This document shows positions 1-12,566 of a DNA stretch of 35,370 nt, piece after piece. The translations under genes and the position numbers were made by a program. Every line of letters starts with the position of its first letter. Position 1 is the first letter of the stretch. The notes under the pieces were generated by a model. That model saw nothing but the letters and a program-made list of their open reading frames with translations. It did not search any database and was not told where the DNA came from. Source of the DNA: Candidatus Solincola daggyaiensis. GTDB taxonomy: Bacteria; Actinomycetota; Geothermincolia; Geothermincolales; RBG-13-55-18. The stretch lies in contig JACVJD010000024.1 of the NCBI GenBank assembly GCA_015711825.1, forward strand, positions 1-35,370, in the 5' to 3' direction.

Positions 1-175
1 ACTGGTCAGGGTGTCCAGGGCGCGTAGGAAAGGGGGAGCGTCCGGGGCGCGCGGGCGAGCCTGAGTAAAAACGGCGCATGGCTTGCTTGAAAAAAGCGGC
101 CGCATGGGCTATGGCAGAGTTAGAACGGAAAGCGGGCGGTCCCTCGACCGCGGCAACGACCTCACGGAGGAGAGG

Positions 176-1291
176 ATGAGCGAGGGATACAACCTCCTGG
201 AACAAGGAGAACGACTCTTGGCCGAGAATCGCCTGGAGGAGGCCATAGAGCGCTTCCGGCGCTACCTGGACGACTACCCCGAGGACATAGACGGGCAGTA
301 CCAACTGGGCATCGCCCTCTACGAGCGCGGCGAGCTCGAGGAGGCGGTGCTGAGGTTCGAGAGGGTGAGGAGCCTGAGCCCGGAGGACCCGCGCGGCTTC
401 GACGGCCTGGCGTTGGTGATGATGGAGCGAGGCGACTACCGCGCCGCGGTGGAGCTGTACCGCCGGGCCCTGGATATGGACCCCGAAAACGTGGACCTCC
501 TCAACGAACTGGGCATCGCCCATCACGAGTTGGGCGAGGAGGAAGAGGCCCTGGAGGCCTATGAGCGCGCCATCCAGCTCGAGCCCAACTTCGGCTATCC
601 TTACTACAACAAGGCCAGGCTCCTGGCGGGAAGGGGACGCTACGAGGAGGCCGTGCATAACCTGGAGATCGCGATCAGCCTCTACAAGGGCGAGCGGGAG
701 AAACTCGTCGACGTGCTTTTCGAGCTGGCGGCGGTTTATGAGGACGTGCTCGACGACGACAAAGCCGTGGAGATCTACAGCGAGATCCTCCTGCTGGACC
801 CGGATAACCTGGAGGCGCTTGGCTGCCTGGGCTCCATCCATCTCGACAACTGCGAGTACGAAAAGGCGGCGGCTTACTTCGACCGCCTCATCCGTCTCGA
901 TCCGCAGAACGACAACGCCTATCTGGAGAAGGGATACGCCGTCGGCTGCATGGGGGACGTGGAGGCGGAGCTGCAATATCTGGACAAGTGCCTGGCCATC
1001 AATCCCCGCAACAAGTATGCCCTCAGCAACAAGGGGGCTGCGCTCATGGAACGGGGCATGCTGGACGAGGCGGAGCGTTTTCTGCGCCAGGCGGTGGAGG
1101 TGGACCCCGCTTATTCTTGGCCCAATTACAACCTCGCCTGCCTTTACGCCCTGAAGGGGGAGAAGGAGTTGAGCCTGGATTACCTCAGGCGCGCCCTGGA
1201 CCTGGACCCCGAGTTGAAGGAGGACGCCATAAGGGACTCCTGCTTGGAAGGGCTGCGGCACCACCAGTCCTTCAAGGAACTGCTCGAATAG
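176..1291 (+). CDS. Tetratricopeptide repeat (TPR) protein
   Basis: A soluble protein of 371 residues built almost wholly of about ten TPR units (for example EAIERFRRYLDDYPED, AVELYRRALDMDPEN, AAAYFDRLIRLDPQN), so it probably acts as a protein-protein scaffold; the partner is unknown. The ORF track begins at a TTG at 83, but the ATG at 176 is preceded by GGAGG with 5-nt spacing and opens directly on the first helix, so I choose it. There is no signal peptide or membrane segment, which suggests a cytoplasmic location. It is convergent with the PBP gene downstream, 22 bp apart. Function beyond TPR scaffold cannot be assigned from sequence. Confidence 0.85.
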   Translation: MSEGYNLLEQGERLLAENRLEEAIERFRRYLDDYPEDIDGQYQLGIALYERGELEEAVLRFERVRSLSPEDPRGFDGLALVMMERGDYRAAVELYRRALDMDPENVDLLNELGIAHHELGEEEEALEAYERAIQLEPNFGYPYYNKARLLAGRGRYEEAVHNLEIAISLYKGEREKLVDVLFELAAVYEDVLDDDKAVEIYSEILLLDPDNLEALGCLGSIHLDNCEYEKAAAYFDRLIRLDPQNDNAYLEKGYAVGCMGDVEAELQYLDKCLAINPRNKYALSNKGAALMERGMLDEAERFLRQAVEVDPAYSWPNYNLACLYALKGEKELSLDYLRRALDLDPELKEDAIRDSCLEGLRHHQSFKELLE

Positions 1292-1313
1292 TAGGGGCTT
1301 GAACGGCCTCCGC

Positions 1314-3758
1314 TCAGGTCTTGCCCACGGTGATGATGACCTGGGCGCCCGGGCTCGCGGAGGCTCCCCCGCCCGGGAACTGGCTGATGACCGTGCCCGC
1401 CAGCGAAGGGTCGGAGGGGCTGTACACCACTTTGTAGGTGAAACCGGCTCCGGTCAGGGCCTCCTTGGCCGCGGTCTCGCTCATCCCCACTACGCTGGGC
1501 ACGCTAGCTTGCGGTGACGCTCCCTGGCTTACGGTTATGGAGACGGTGGACCCGGCGGTAACGGTGGTGCCCGCCAGCGGGGACTGGCCGGTGACCTTCC
1601 CCTTGGCCACGGTGCTGGAATAGATATAGCTCACCACGGGGTTGAGTCCAACGCCGCGTATGGCGGCCACCGCCTCGCCCTCCGACATGCCGGTCACGCC
1701 GGGCACGGTGACGCGCTGGTTCTGGTTGTTGTGGATGGTGCATTGCTGGGTGGGCTCCTCGCCGCGCCGGAAGGTGCGCGATTCGGTGTGCGGACAAAGA
1801 GAGGTGGCCAGCAGACCGCTCTCGCTGCAAATGGTCACCGTGACCCATTCCGATTCCTCCTCCTCGCCGTAGCCGAACTCGGCCTTGGGGAACTCGGAGG
1901 CGGTCACCCCCTCCAGGGCTTTTTGCATGAACTTCTTCCAGATCTGGGCGGGGAAGGTGCCTCCATAGACCGTGATGCCGTGCACGCTGCGCATGGGAAC
2001 CAGGCCCTGGGGGTATCCCACCCACACCGCCGCCGAGAGATCCGGCGTATATCCGCAGAACCAGGCGTCTGCGTAGTTGTCGGTGGTGCCCGTCTTTCCC
2101 GCCTGAGGCCTGTCGATGCGAGCGGCGCGTCCGGTGCCGTGGCGCACCGCGTCCTGGAGGATGGAGTTCACCACCGCCGCCACGTCCTCGCGCACCACCC
2201 GCTTTCCCTTGGGGGTATGCTCGAAAAGCACCTCCCCGTCCGCGTCGGTGATCTTCAACACGCAGGTGGGAGGGACGTAAACGCCGTTGTTGGCCAGGGT
2301 GCCGAAGGCGCTGGCCATCTCCAAGGGGTTGACCTCACAGCTTCCCAGGGCGATGGAGGGGTAGGGGGGGATGTTGGACTTGATGCCCATGGCCTGGGCC
2401 ATCTGCGCCACCCGCTGGGGGCCGACGTCGCGGATCAGCCTCGCGTACACCACGTTGACGGAGCGCACGGTGGCGGTATAGACGTTTATGGTGCCGTAGC
2501 TCGAACCCTCGGCGTTTCCAACCTTCCACTTCGTGCCGTCGGGAAACTCAAGGGTGGTGGGCGAGGAGTCGTAGGTCTTGTAGGGGGATATGCCGTTGCT
2601 GATGGCGGTGGTGAGCACGAAGGCCTTGAAAGCGGAGCCGGGCTGCCGCCCTCCCTGGGCGGCGATGTTGTATTGCTGCTCGCTGTAGTCCTTGCCCCCC
2701 ACCATGGCCTTTATCTCCCCCGTGCGCGGGTCCACCGCACAGAGGGCCGCGCCGGGGTCTCCGGGCTGGTCGAGGGTGGAGGCGATGGCCTCCTCGGCGT
2801 ATCTCTGCATGTCGAGGTCTATGGTGGTGTATACGCGCAGGCCGCCGCGGAAGATGATGTCGTCGGGGGAGAGGTTCCCGAAACGCGCCCGCAGGTTCTG
2901 GTCGCCCGCGAAGAGGTTGTAGAGGTACTTCTTGACGTATTCCACGAAATAGGGCGCGGTGGCGCTGGGGCGCTCCTCGGGGACGGGTTTCACCAGCTTG
3001 TCCTCGCCCACCTCCACCGGCTGCGCCTTGGCCTCCGCCGCCTCGGCGGCAGTGATGTAACCCAGGTCTCTCATCTTATCAAGGACCAGGTTGCGCCGCG
3101 TCTCGGCGGCGCCGGGGTTCAGATACGGCGAATAGTAGTTGGGGATGCGGATCACCGCCGCCAGCAGGGCGGACTCCCCCAGGCTGAGCTCCGAGGGCTG
3201 CTTGTGGAAGAAGACCTCGGAGGCCTTCTTCACCCCGTAACACCCCTGCCCGAAATAGACGTCGTTGAGGTACATCTCCAGGATCTTGTCCTTGGAATAT
3301 TTGCGCTCGAGCTGAAAGGCGAGGCTCGCCTCCTCCACTTTCCTCCAATAGGTCCGCTCCTTGCCGGTGAGGGTGTTCTTCACGTACTGCTGGGTGATGG
3401 TCGAGGCTCCCTGTACCACCTGGCCCTGCACCACGTTGGTCCAAAAGGCGCGGGCGATGGCCTCCCAGTCCACTCCCCCGTGTTGATAGAAGCGCTCGTC
3501 CTCGATGGAGATGACCGCGTTTCTGAGGTCCTCGCAGATCTGGTCCAGGGACACGTTCTCGCGGTTCTGCTCGCCGTGGAGCTCCGCGATAACCGCGCCG
3601 TCGGCGGCGATGATCTTGGAGGTCTGGTCCAGGCGCAGCTTGCCCAGACTCTCCAGGCGTGGAAGCCCTATGCCGGTATAGAACCAGAAAAGAAAGCCGC
3701 CCGTCATCAGCGCGAGGCACAAGAAGACGATCAAACCGATTCTGAGCAGAACGCGCAT
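1314..3758 (-). CDS. Class A penicillin-binding protein (glycosyltransferase/transpeptidase) with two PASTA domains
   Basis: Bifunctional peptidoglycan synthase of 814 residues, anchored by one N-terminal membrane helix (about 5-28) with the catalytic part outside the membrane. The GT51 glycosyltransferase domain (about 50-240) has the catalytic Glu in EDERF (E86), QHGG, GASTITQQ and RKYSKDKILEMYLN. The transpeptidase domain has S375-A-F-K, S-V-N at 433-435 and K-T-G at 555-557, so all three active-site motifs are intact. Two PASTA repeats (about 683-748 and 751-813) form the C-terminus, as in PBP1-type enzymes of Gram-positives. The start is ATG at 3758 with GAGG just upstream. It is a single-gene unit read from the spacer at 3759-4373. 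Assignment to class A PBP is firm; the exact paralogue name is not. Confidence 0.95.
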   Translation of the reverse strand: MRVLLRIGLIVFLCLALMTGGFLFWFYTGIGLPRLESLGKLRLDQTSKIIAADGAVIAELHGEQNRENVSLDQICEDLRNAVISIEDERFYQHGGVDWEAIARAFWTNVVQGQVVQGASTITQQYVKNTLTGKERTYWRKVEEASLAFQLERKYSKDKILEMYLNDVYFGQGCYGVKKASEVFFHKQPSELSLGESALLAAVIRIPNYYSPYLNPGAAETRRNLVLDKMRDLGYITAAEAAEAKAQPVEVGEDKLVKPVPEERPSATAPYFVEYVKKYLYNLFAGDQNLRARFGNLSPDDIIFRGGLRVYTTIDLDMQRYAEEAIASTLDQPGDPGAALCAVDPRTGEIKAMVGGKDYSEQQYNIAAQGGRQPGSAFKAFVLTTAISNGISPYKTYDSSPTTLEFPDGTKWKVGNAEGSSYGTINVYTATVRSVNVVYARLIRDVGPQRVAQMAQAMGIKSNIPPYPSIALGSCEVNPLEMASAFGTLANNGVYVPPTCVLKITDADGEVLFEHTPKGKRVVREDVAAVVNSILQDAVRHGTGRAARIDRPQAGKTGTTDNYADAWFCGYTPDLSAAVWVGYPQGLVPMRSVHGITVYGGTFPAQIWKKFMQKALEGVTASEFPKAEFGYGEEEESEWVTVTICSESGLLATSLCPHTESRTFRRGEEPTQQCTIHNNQNQRVTVPGVTGMSEGEAVAAIRGVGLNPVVSYIYSSTVAKGKVTGQSPLAGTTVTAGSTVSITVSQGASPQASVPSVVGMSETAAKEALTGAGFTYKVVYSPSDPSLAGTVISQFPGGGASASPGAQVIITVGKT

Positions 3759-4373
3759 ATACCGACCTCGTTTACGCTCATCGGGTGCTAAGACGATTTT
3801 ACCTATAATTAGATTTCGGTTGTAGTGCCACGGTTCCTTTCGCCTCGTCTGCGGGATAAGCGGTTACCGCGCCCCCACAGCCGCCTTCATGGCCGCAAAG
3901 CCACGGTTCCTCCCGCTTCGTCTGCGGGCGCGAAGAGCTCGACGTCCGACTCTTCGGTCACGACCCGGACCTCTCGCAAGGGGTGTGTTGTTGAAAACGG
4001 TTCCCTGAGGGTAAACGCCCCGCCCGGATCTCGGCAGGATCCTTTTCATGGCCGAGGTCCGCAAGGCAGAAGATGCGCCGGCGGCCGAGGTAAGGGGGAC
4101 AACACCGCGATGATCTTGCCTCGTTCACCCCGGGTTGCCTCCGCCCCGGCCCAAGCCCTACCCCCTTCCGCAAGAAAAAACGCGAAGATCTTGCCGCATA
4201 CATAATCCACGTTTTGCGGGAAAGGGACACTATGCAGATGCGTTTCTCACAGCCGTCTCGGTCACCGGTGCCGTCTCTCCGGCCCTCAACATCTCTTGCC
4301 ATGTGTCGAGGGCGGCGCTTTACCGCCTCCGGCCCTTGCTGTATCCTTTTTTCGACATGGAGGAGGAAGGGTA
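3759..4373. other. Intergenic spacer between PBP and tyrS, no convincing gene
   Basis: This 615-bp stretch holds the 5' leaders of the divergent PBP (-) and tyrS (+) genes. Several ORFs of 60-140 codons occur on both strands but lack domain resemblance or a good ribosome site. I see no tRNA and no T-box specifier or antiterminator motif ahead of tyrS. An imperfect direct repeat lies at 3827-3927. A TATAAT-like hexamer at 3804-3809 has no matching -35. Confidence 0.5.
3827..3927. repeat. Imperfect direct repeat, two 29-bp copies
   Basis: The block GCCACGGTTCCTTTCGCCTC (start of copy 1, near 3827) recurs about 72 bp downstream near 3899 as GCCACGGTTCCTCCCGCTTC; both continue with GTCTGCGGG. 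About three mismatches occur in 29 bp. It may be a remnant of a duplicated regulatory block or an intergenic repeat family; two copies only are seen here. Confidence 0.5.
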
Positions 4374-5615
4374 ATGACACTGGCAAAGGACCTGGATTAC
4401 CAGATGAAGGTGATCCTATCGGGGACGGCTGAATGCCTGCCCGAGGGGGACCTGGCGGCCAAATTGGAGCGGGCCATAGGGGAGGACAGGCCTTTGCGGG
4501 TCAAGCTGGGGGTGGACCCCACCCGCCCCGACCTGCACCTCGGACACGCCGTGCCCCTGCGCAAGCTGCGGCAGTTCCAGGACCTCGGCCACACCGCCAT
4601 CCTCCTCATCGGGGATTTCACCGCCCTGGTGGGAGACCCCTCGGCCCGTGACGTGACCCGTCCCCAGCTCACTGCGGACGAGGTCGAGGCCAACGCCGCG
4701 ACCTACGCGGAGCAGGCCTTCCGTATCCTGGATCGGGAGAGGACGGTGTTGGAGCGTAACAGCCGCTGGCTGGCTCCCCTCACCTTCGCGGAGCTGCTGC
4801 GGCTCACCGCGCATTTCACCGTGGCCCGCCTGCTGGAGCGCGACGACTTCGCGCGGCGCTACGCTTCGAACCTCTCCATAAGCCTGCACGAGTTCCTCTA
4901 CCCGGTGATGCAGGCCTACGACTCCGTGGCTCTGGAGGCGGACGTGGAGATAGGCGGCACGGACCAGATCTTCAACCTCCTGGCGGGAAGGGAACTGCAA
5001 CGAGCGCTGGGGCAGGAACCGCAGAGCGTCATCACCCTCCCTATCCTGGTGGGACTGGACGGCGAGAAAAAGATGTCCAAGAGCCTGGGCAATTACGTGG
5101 GGCTAACCGACCCCCCCGAGGAGATGTTCGGCAAGCTCATGTCCCTGGCCGACGAGCTCATGCCCGACTACTTCCGCCTTACCACCGCCCTCGACCCGCT
5201 GGAGGTGGACTCCCTTTTGTCGGAGCTGGACTCGGGATCTCTCCATCCCATGCGTGCCAAGAGGCGCCTTGCCGCGGAGGTGGTGAGCCTTTACTGGGGC
5301 GCGGAAGCCGCCCGTGAGGCGGAGCGCGCCTTCGACCGCGTGCACGTGGAGCGCGAGGTGCCGGATGAGGTGCCGGTGGTGGAGATAGACCCCGGGGAGT
5401 TGGCCGACGGCTCTGTGTGGCTTCCCCGCCTGCTGGCGTTGGCCGGACTGGCCTCATCCAGCAGCGAGGGCAAGCGACTGGTCGCCCAGGGAGGTATAAA
5501 GCTGAACGGACACGTGGTGGAAGACGTGGAAAGAAGGATCGGGCGCGAGGAGCTGGAAGGCCTGACCGTCCAGAAAGGGAAGCGGCATTTCCGCCTCATC
5601 AAGATAAAGGTCTAG
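4374..5615 (+). CDS. tyrS: Tyrosyl-tRNA synthetase
   Basis: Class I aminoacyl-tRNA synthetase of 413 residues that charges tRNA-Tyr with tyrosine in the cytoplasm. Motifs seen: the HIGH-type H55-L-G-H, the KMSKS loop at 233-237, a Rossmann core with GGTDQIFN and a C-terminal S4 RNA-binding domain (about 345-405, containing GLASSSSEGKRLVAQGG). Length and order match the bacterial TyrS family. The ORF track starts at 4296, but ATG 4374 has GGAGGAGG directly upstream (spacing about 7) and gives the normal N-terminus. It lies alone ahead of the rRNA locus. No T-box could be identified in its leader. Confidence 0.96.
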   Translation: MTLAKDLDYQMKVILSGTAECLPEGDLAAKLERAIGEDRPLRVKLGVDPTRPDLHLGHAVPLRKLRQFQDLGHTAILLIGDFTALVGDPSARDVTRPQLTADEVEANAATYAEQAFRILDRERTVLERNSRWLAPLTFAELLRLTAHFTVARLLERDDFARRYASNLSISLHEFLYPVMQAYDSVALEADVEIGGTDQIFNLLAGRELQRALGQEPQSVITLPILVGLDGEKKMSKSLGNYVGLTDPPEEMFGKLMSLADELMPDYFRLTTALDPLEVDSLLSELDSGSLHPMRAKRRLAAEVVSLYWGAEAAREAERAFDRVHVEREVPDEVPVVEIDPGELADGSVWLPRLLALAGLASSSSEGKRLVAQGGIKLNGHVVEDVERRIGREELEGLTVQKGKRHFRLIKIKV

Positions 5616-5679
5616 GCGGGCTTTCCGCCGGAGAGGGCTTCCGGCGATGAACAAGGCGCGCGCATAAAACCCCCTCCCT

Positions 5680-5708
5680 TTGACATGGCCTTTTCACGGT
5701 GTTATCAT
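5680..5708 (+). promoter_or_regulatory. rRNA promoter P1
   Basis: TTGACA at 5680-5685 and TATCAT at 5703-5708 are separated by exactly 17 bp, a near-consensus housekeeping sigma promoter about 330 bp ahead of 16S. The position just after tyrS and before the 16S leader fits the main rRNA promoter. Confidence 0.8.
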
Positions 5709-5802
5709 ATTCTTTGCGGCAAGTCCGCCGGGTTGATCCCGATTGATAAAGGAGGCGGTATTCCGGACACCTTGAGACGACTTTAGGAGCGTATGACCGG
5801 AT

Positions 5803-5825
5803 GCCGCTGGAGAAGCGGCGTTTTT
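5803..5825 (+). terminator. Terminator-like hairpin inside the 16S leader
   Basis: GCCGCT (5803-5808) pairs with AGCGGC (5814-5819) around a 6-nt loop and is followed by G and five T residues. It lies about 95 nt downstream of P1 and upstream of P2. It could be an attenuator that rRNA antitermination overrides, or a partial terminator insulating P2. The stem is short, so strength is uncertain. Confidence 0.5.
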
Positions 5826-5837
5826 AGTGCCGCGACG

Positions 5838-5866
5838 TTGACAGGGTATGCTGCACATGCTACCTT
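5838..5866 (+). promoter_or_regulatory. Candidate rRNA promoter P2
   Basis: TTGACA at 5838-5843 followed after 17 bp by TACCTT at 5861-5866. The -35 is perfect and the -10 is weak. Tandem P1/P2 promoters are usual for bacterial rRNA genes, which supports the call. Confidence 0.6.
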
Positions 5867-5900
5867 GTAGCCTTGTTGGATTCGGCGCTTGAGCCGTGTT

Positions 5901-5934
5901 CCTTGAAAACTAAACAGCGTAAGAGATGAGAGAG
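5901..5934 (+). other. 16S processing stem, 5' arm
   Basis: CCTTGAAAACTAAACAGCGT and the next 14 bases are nearly complementary to 7626-7658 beyond the 3' end of 16S. The two arms would close the pre-16S loop into an approximately 33-bp stalk, the usual substrate for RNase III. The same CTTGAAAAC core also opens the 23S stalk. Confidence 0.8.
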
Positions 5935-6035
5935 TAGAGCTCCAATCAATTCCGTTCCGATCCGCCCCAGGGTGGATCGCGGCCGGTGAGGAGCCCGGAT
6001 ACGCTCCAAGTATGTAAGTCCGCAAGGACTGCATT

Positions 6036-7584
<1,549 letters not shown>

Positions 7585-7625
7585 GGGAAAAGCCGCATGG
7601 CATGCGGCGACCAAGAAACGTATCC

Positions 7626-7658
7626 CTCTCTCGTCTTTGCGCTGTTTAGTTTTGAAGG
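7626..7658 (+). other. 16S processing stem, 3' arm
   Basis: CTCTCTCGTCTTTGCGCTGT and the following TTAGTTTTGAAGG are the reverse complement, with few mismatches, of the 5' arm at 5901-5934. This places the end of the primary 16S processing stalk immediately before the terminator at 7657. Confidence 0.8.
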
Positions 7659-7686
7659 AATCGGCGCCATGGCGCCGAATCCTTTT
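7657..7686 (+). terminator. Intrinsic terminator after 16S
   Basis: GGAATCGGCGCC faces GGCGCCGAATCC with one A-A mismatch, and the stem is followed by TTTTT. It begins exactly where the 16S stalk ends, so the 16S transcript probably ends here rather than running into 23S. rRNA antitermination could allow read-through. Confidence 0.7.
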
Positions 7687-8157
7687 TGCGTGAAAACGGC
7701 CTGCGCTCGTGCTGGGTTTTTCCTTGAGGAGAACATGTTATGTGCTGCACGGAAAGGAACGGGCCGCATGTCGCAACGGGACTTTGACGGAAGGCCCTCA
7801 TCCCATGCATATATGGGGAAGAAGATAGAGGCGACGGGATCGGCGGCAGGGTAGGATCACGCGGTGAAGGCATGGACGGAAGCCTCGGATGCTCGTTTGG
7901 GCTTTAGGATGCTTGCTTTGAGGCGGAGAGCCCAACGAATGTCGATGTCGAGTGACGGAAACCCCGCGGCGCTTTAACGAAGGCCCGGTTGCTATATGGC
8001 GCGAGAATTGTGGTATAGTGTGTGAGTCGATTTGCAAGGGGTAAAATAACAACGAAAAGACGGTTTGTGGATGGTCTGTAACCTCTTCAAAGGGGTTAAT
8101 ACAGGTAAAAAAGGAGTATTGCCCGCAAAGGGCGCAGAGGCGAGAAAGGAGCGAGTG
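7687..8157. other. Spacer between 16S terminator and the inserted membrane protein gene
   Basis: No tRNA can be found here: there is no T-loop GTTCRA motif within a plausible cloverleaf, although tRNA-Ile and tRNA-Ala often occupy this position. The ORF at 7597-7854 starts inside the stalk and resembles nothing. TATAGT at 8014-8019 with TTGCTA at 7989-7994 (19-bp spacing) is a weak promoter candidate for the gene at 8158. Confidence 0.5.
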
Positions 8158-8679
8158 ATGGTACAGCAACCGCCAGGACCACCTCCGGGAGGCATGCAGC
8201 CGCCTCCACCACCAGGCATGCCGCCCCAGGCGCCCATGGGCGCACCCAGGCCGCAGATAGATACCTCCAAGCTGCCCATACCCGACCTGGTGGTGGCGGG
8301 GGGTGCGCTGCTGTGCTGGATCTTCGCCCTGCTGGGTTGGTACAAGGCATCGGTGGAATTCGTGGGCTCCGCCACGGGCAAGGGCGGGTATCAGTGGTGG
8401 CCCTGGACCATCTACTTCCTGCTCTTCCTTTTCGCGGGGTTCATGATCGCCAACGAGATGGGCAACTTCATGCCCCTCAGCCTGCCCACGGGCCTGATCT
8501 ATCTGGGATGGGGCGCGGCGGGCACGCTATTCACCATCCTGGGCATCCTCTTCAAGCCCTCCATAGGCTTCGGCTTCGGGATCAAGATGGGCATGAACTG
8601 GCCGGTGTGGATCATCATGATCATCCTGTCCTTCGTGCCCATTGTGGGCGGTTTTATGAAATTCCAGGAGGCCAAATAG
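8158..8679 (+). CDS. Small proline-rich four-helix membrane protein inside the 16S-23S spacer
   Basis: A protein of 173 residues. Residues 1-45 are a Pro/Gly/Met-rich low-complexity tail (PPGPPPGGMQPPPPPG), presumably cytosolic. Four hydrophobic segments follow: about 43-65 (LVVAGGALLCWIFALLGW), about 80-102, about 108-132 and about 148-170. The ORF track starts at 8065, but the ATG at 8158 is preceded by AAAGGAG with suitable spacing and begins the proline tail. No enzyme motif is seen. Proline-rich tails on small multi-pass proteins recur in Actinomycetota membrane proteins of unknown role. Its location between the rRNA genes is unusual. I do not recognise a named family. Confidence 0.85.
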   Translation: MVQQPPGPPPGGMQPPPPPGMPPQAPMGAPRPQIDTSKLPIPDLVVAGGALLCWIFALLGWYKASVEFVGSATGKGGYQWWPWTIYFLLFLFAGFMIANEMGNFMPLSLPTGLIYLGWGAAGTLFTILGILFKPSIGFGFGIKMGMNWPVWIIMIILSFVPIVGGFMKFQEAK

Positions 8680-8713
8680 CGAAAAAACGGCCGACGGGTT
8701 GCTGGATAACCTA

Positions 8714-8741
8714 TTGACCGCGGGCTTATAATTATTATAGG
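8714..8741 (+). promoter_or_regulatory. Candidate 23S promoter
   Basis: TTGACC at 8714-8719 and TATAGG at 8736-8741 with 16-bp spacing, in a locally AT-rich patch immediately after the membrane protein gene and about 90 bp ahead of 23S. A TATAAT at 8727-8732 is also present but has no -35 at the right distance. It would give 23S-5S its own start. Confidence 0.45.
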
Positions 8742-8753
8742 ATTGGTTTTTGT

Positions 8754-8776
8754 GAGCGCATCTTCAAGATGCGCTC
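8754..8776 (+). other. Perfect 11-bp inverted repeat in the 23S leader
   Basis: GAGCGCATCTT, one C, then AAGATGCGCTC form a perfect palindrome of 23 nt just downstream of the candidate 23S promoter. As RNA it would be a tight hairpin with a small loop; as DNA it could be an operator. It is followed by TTGATTC, not a T-run, so it is a poor terminator. Confidence 0.6.
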
Positions 8777-8792
8777 TTGATTCGGGATCGTA

Positions 8793-8814
8793 CCTTGAAA
8801 ACTGCACAGTGATC
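8793..8814 (+). other. 23S processing stem, 5' arm
   Basis: CCTTGAAAACTGCACAGTGA and the next two bases pair with 12109-12130 after 23S with one mismatch and one G-U. This is the expected stalk bracketing pre-23S. Confidence 0.75.
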
Positions 8815-8828
8815 GAAGAGGTTGTTTT

Positions 8829-12098
<3,270 letters not shown>

Positions 12099-12108
12099 AA
12101 ACCTTGGA

Positions 12109-12130
12109 GATCGCTGTGCAGTTTTGAAGG
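12109..12130 (+). other. 23S processing stem, 3' arm
   Basis: GATCGCTGTGCAGTTTTGAA plus GG is complementary to 8793-8814. The GTTTTGAAGG end is shared with the 16S 3' arm at 7650-7658. Confidence 0.75.
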
Positions 12131-12165
12131 CACGTGACGGGAGTTTCTTGAAAACGGAATATAAA

Positions 12166-12287
12166 TGTTCTCGGTGGCCATAGCGGAGGTGATCACCTGT
12201 ACCCATTCCGAACACAGAAGTTAAGCCCTCCAGCGCCGATGGTACTGCTCGGGAGACCGTGTGGGAGAGTAGGTCGCCGCCGGAACA
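12166..12287 (+). rRNA. rrf: 5S ribosomal RNA
   Basis: About 122 nt with the usual CATTCCGAACACAGAAGTTA in loops B/C and the region GGGAGAGTAGGTCGCCGCC; the ends TGTTC and GGAACA pair to form helix I. It follows 23S by about 67 bp and precedes a strong terminator. Confidence 0.95.
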
Positions 12288-12292
12288 CTTTT

Positions 12293-12320
12293 AAAGGGCC
12301 GGAAAACCGGCCCTTTTTCT
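12293..12320 (+). terminator. Intrinsic terminator of the 23S-5S unit
   Basis: AAGGGCCGG, loop AAAA, CCGGCCCTT, then a run of T residues (TTTTTCTTTT). A 9-bp GC-rich stem with a long T-tract directly after 5S. Confidence 0.93.
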
Positions 12321-12356
12321 TTTCCCTCGAGGGTTTTCTGCTAACCGCGCCTTCCC

Positions 12357-12566
12357 ATGTAAGGTCGGGCCCCTTCTATATCGGCTTGCCGACGGTATTG
12401 ACCTTCAGCGCCTCGTACAGGGGACAGTAGCCGGAGGCCGCCGAGGTTCCTGGTCAGAACGGCCCCGCAAACGCAAATGTAAGGTCGGGCCCCTTCTATA
12501 TCGGCTTGCCGACGGTATTGACCTTCAGCGCCTCGTACAGGGGGCAGTAGCCGGAGGCCGCCGAGG
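12357..12566. repeat. 90-bp direct repeat: duplicated 3' end of the DUF2892 gene
   Basis: Bases 12357-12446 match 12477-12566 with a single difference (A to G at 12424/12544), offset exactly 120 bp. The right-hand copy is the 3' end and stop of the DUF2892 gene on the minus strand; the left-hand copy is an orphan fragment encoding the same last ~25 residues (ASGYCPLYEALKVNTVGKPI). The 30 bp between the copies are unrelated to the gene. Confidence 0.95.
12372..12446 (-). pseudogene. Orphan C-terminal fragment of the DUF2892 gene
   Basis: The left copy of the repeat would encode the last residues of the neighbouring DUF2892 protein in the same orientation but has no start codon or ribosome site of its own; upstream it continues into unrelated sequence. 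It appears to be a recent partial duplication, since only one base differs from the intact copy. Confidence 0.7.

Noticed and set aside
1731-3791. 686-aa plus-strand ORF opposite the PBP gene
   Set aside because: It is the antisense shadow of an intact PBP with all catalytic motifs; the translation is Gly/His/Val-rich and unlike any family.
4100-4373. T-box leader before tyrS
   Set aside because: No T-box core or terminator/antiterminator pair was recognised.
8727-8732. TATAAT as the -10 of the 23S promoter
   Set aside because: There is no -35 at 16-18 bp; the TTGACC is only 7 bp away.
12357-12566. CRISPR or tandem repeat array
   Set aside because: There are only two copies, and one is the tail of a gene; it is a partial gene duplication.
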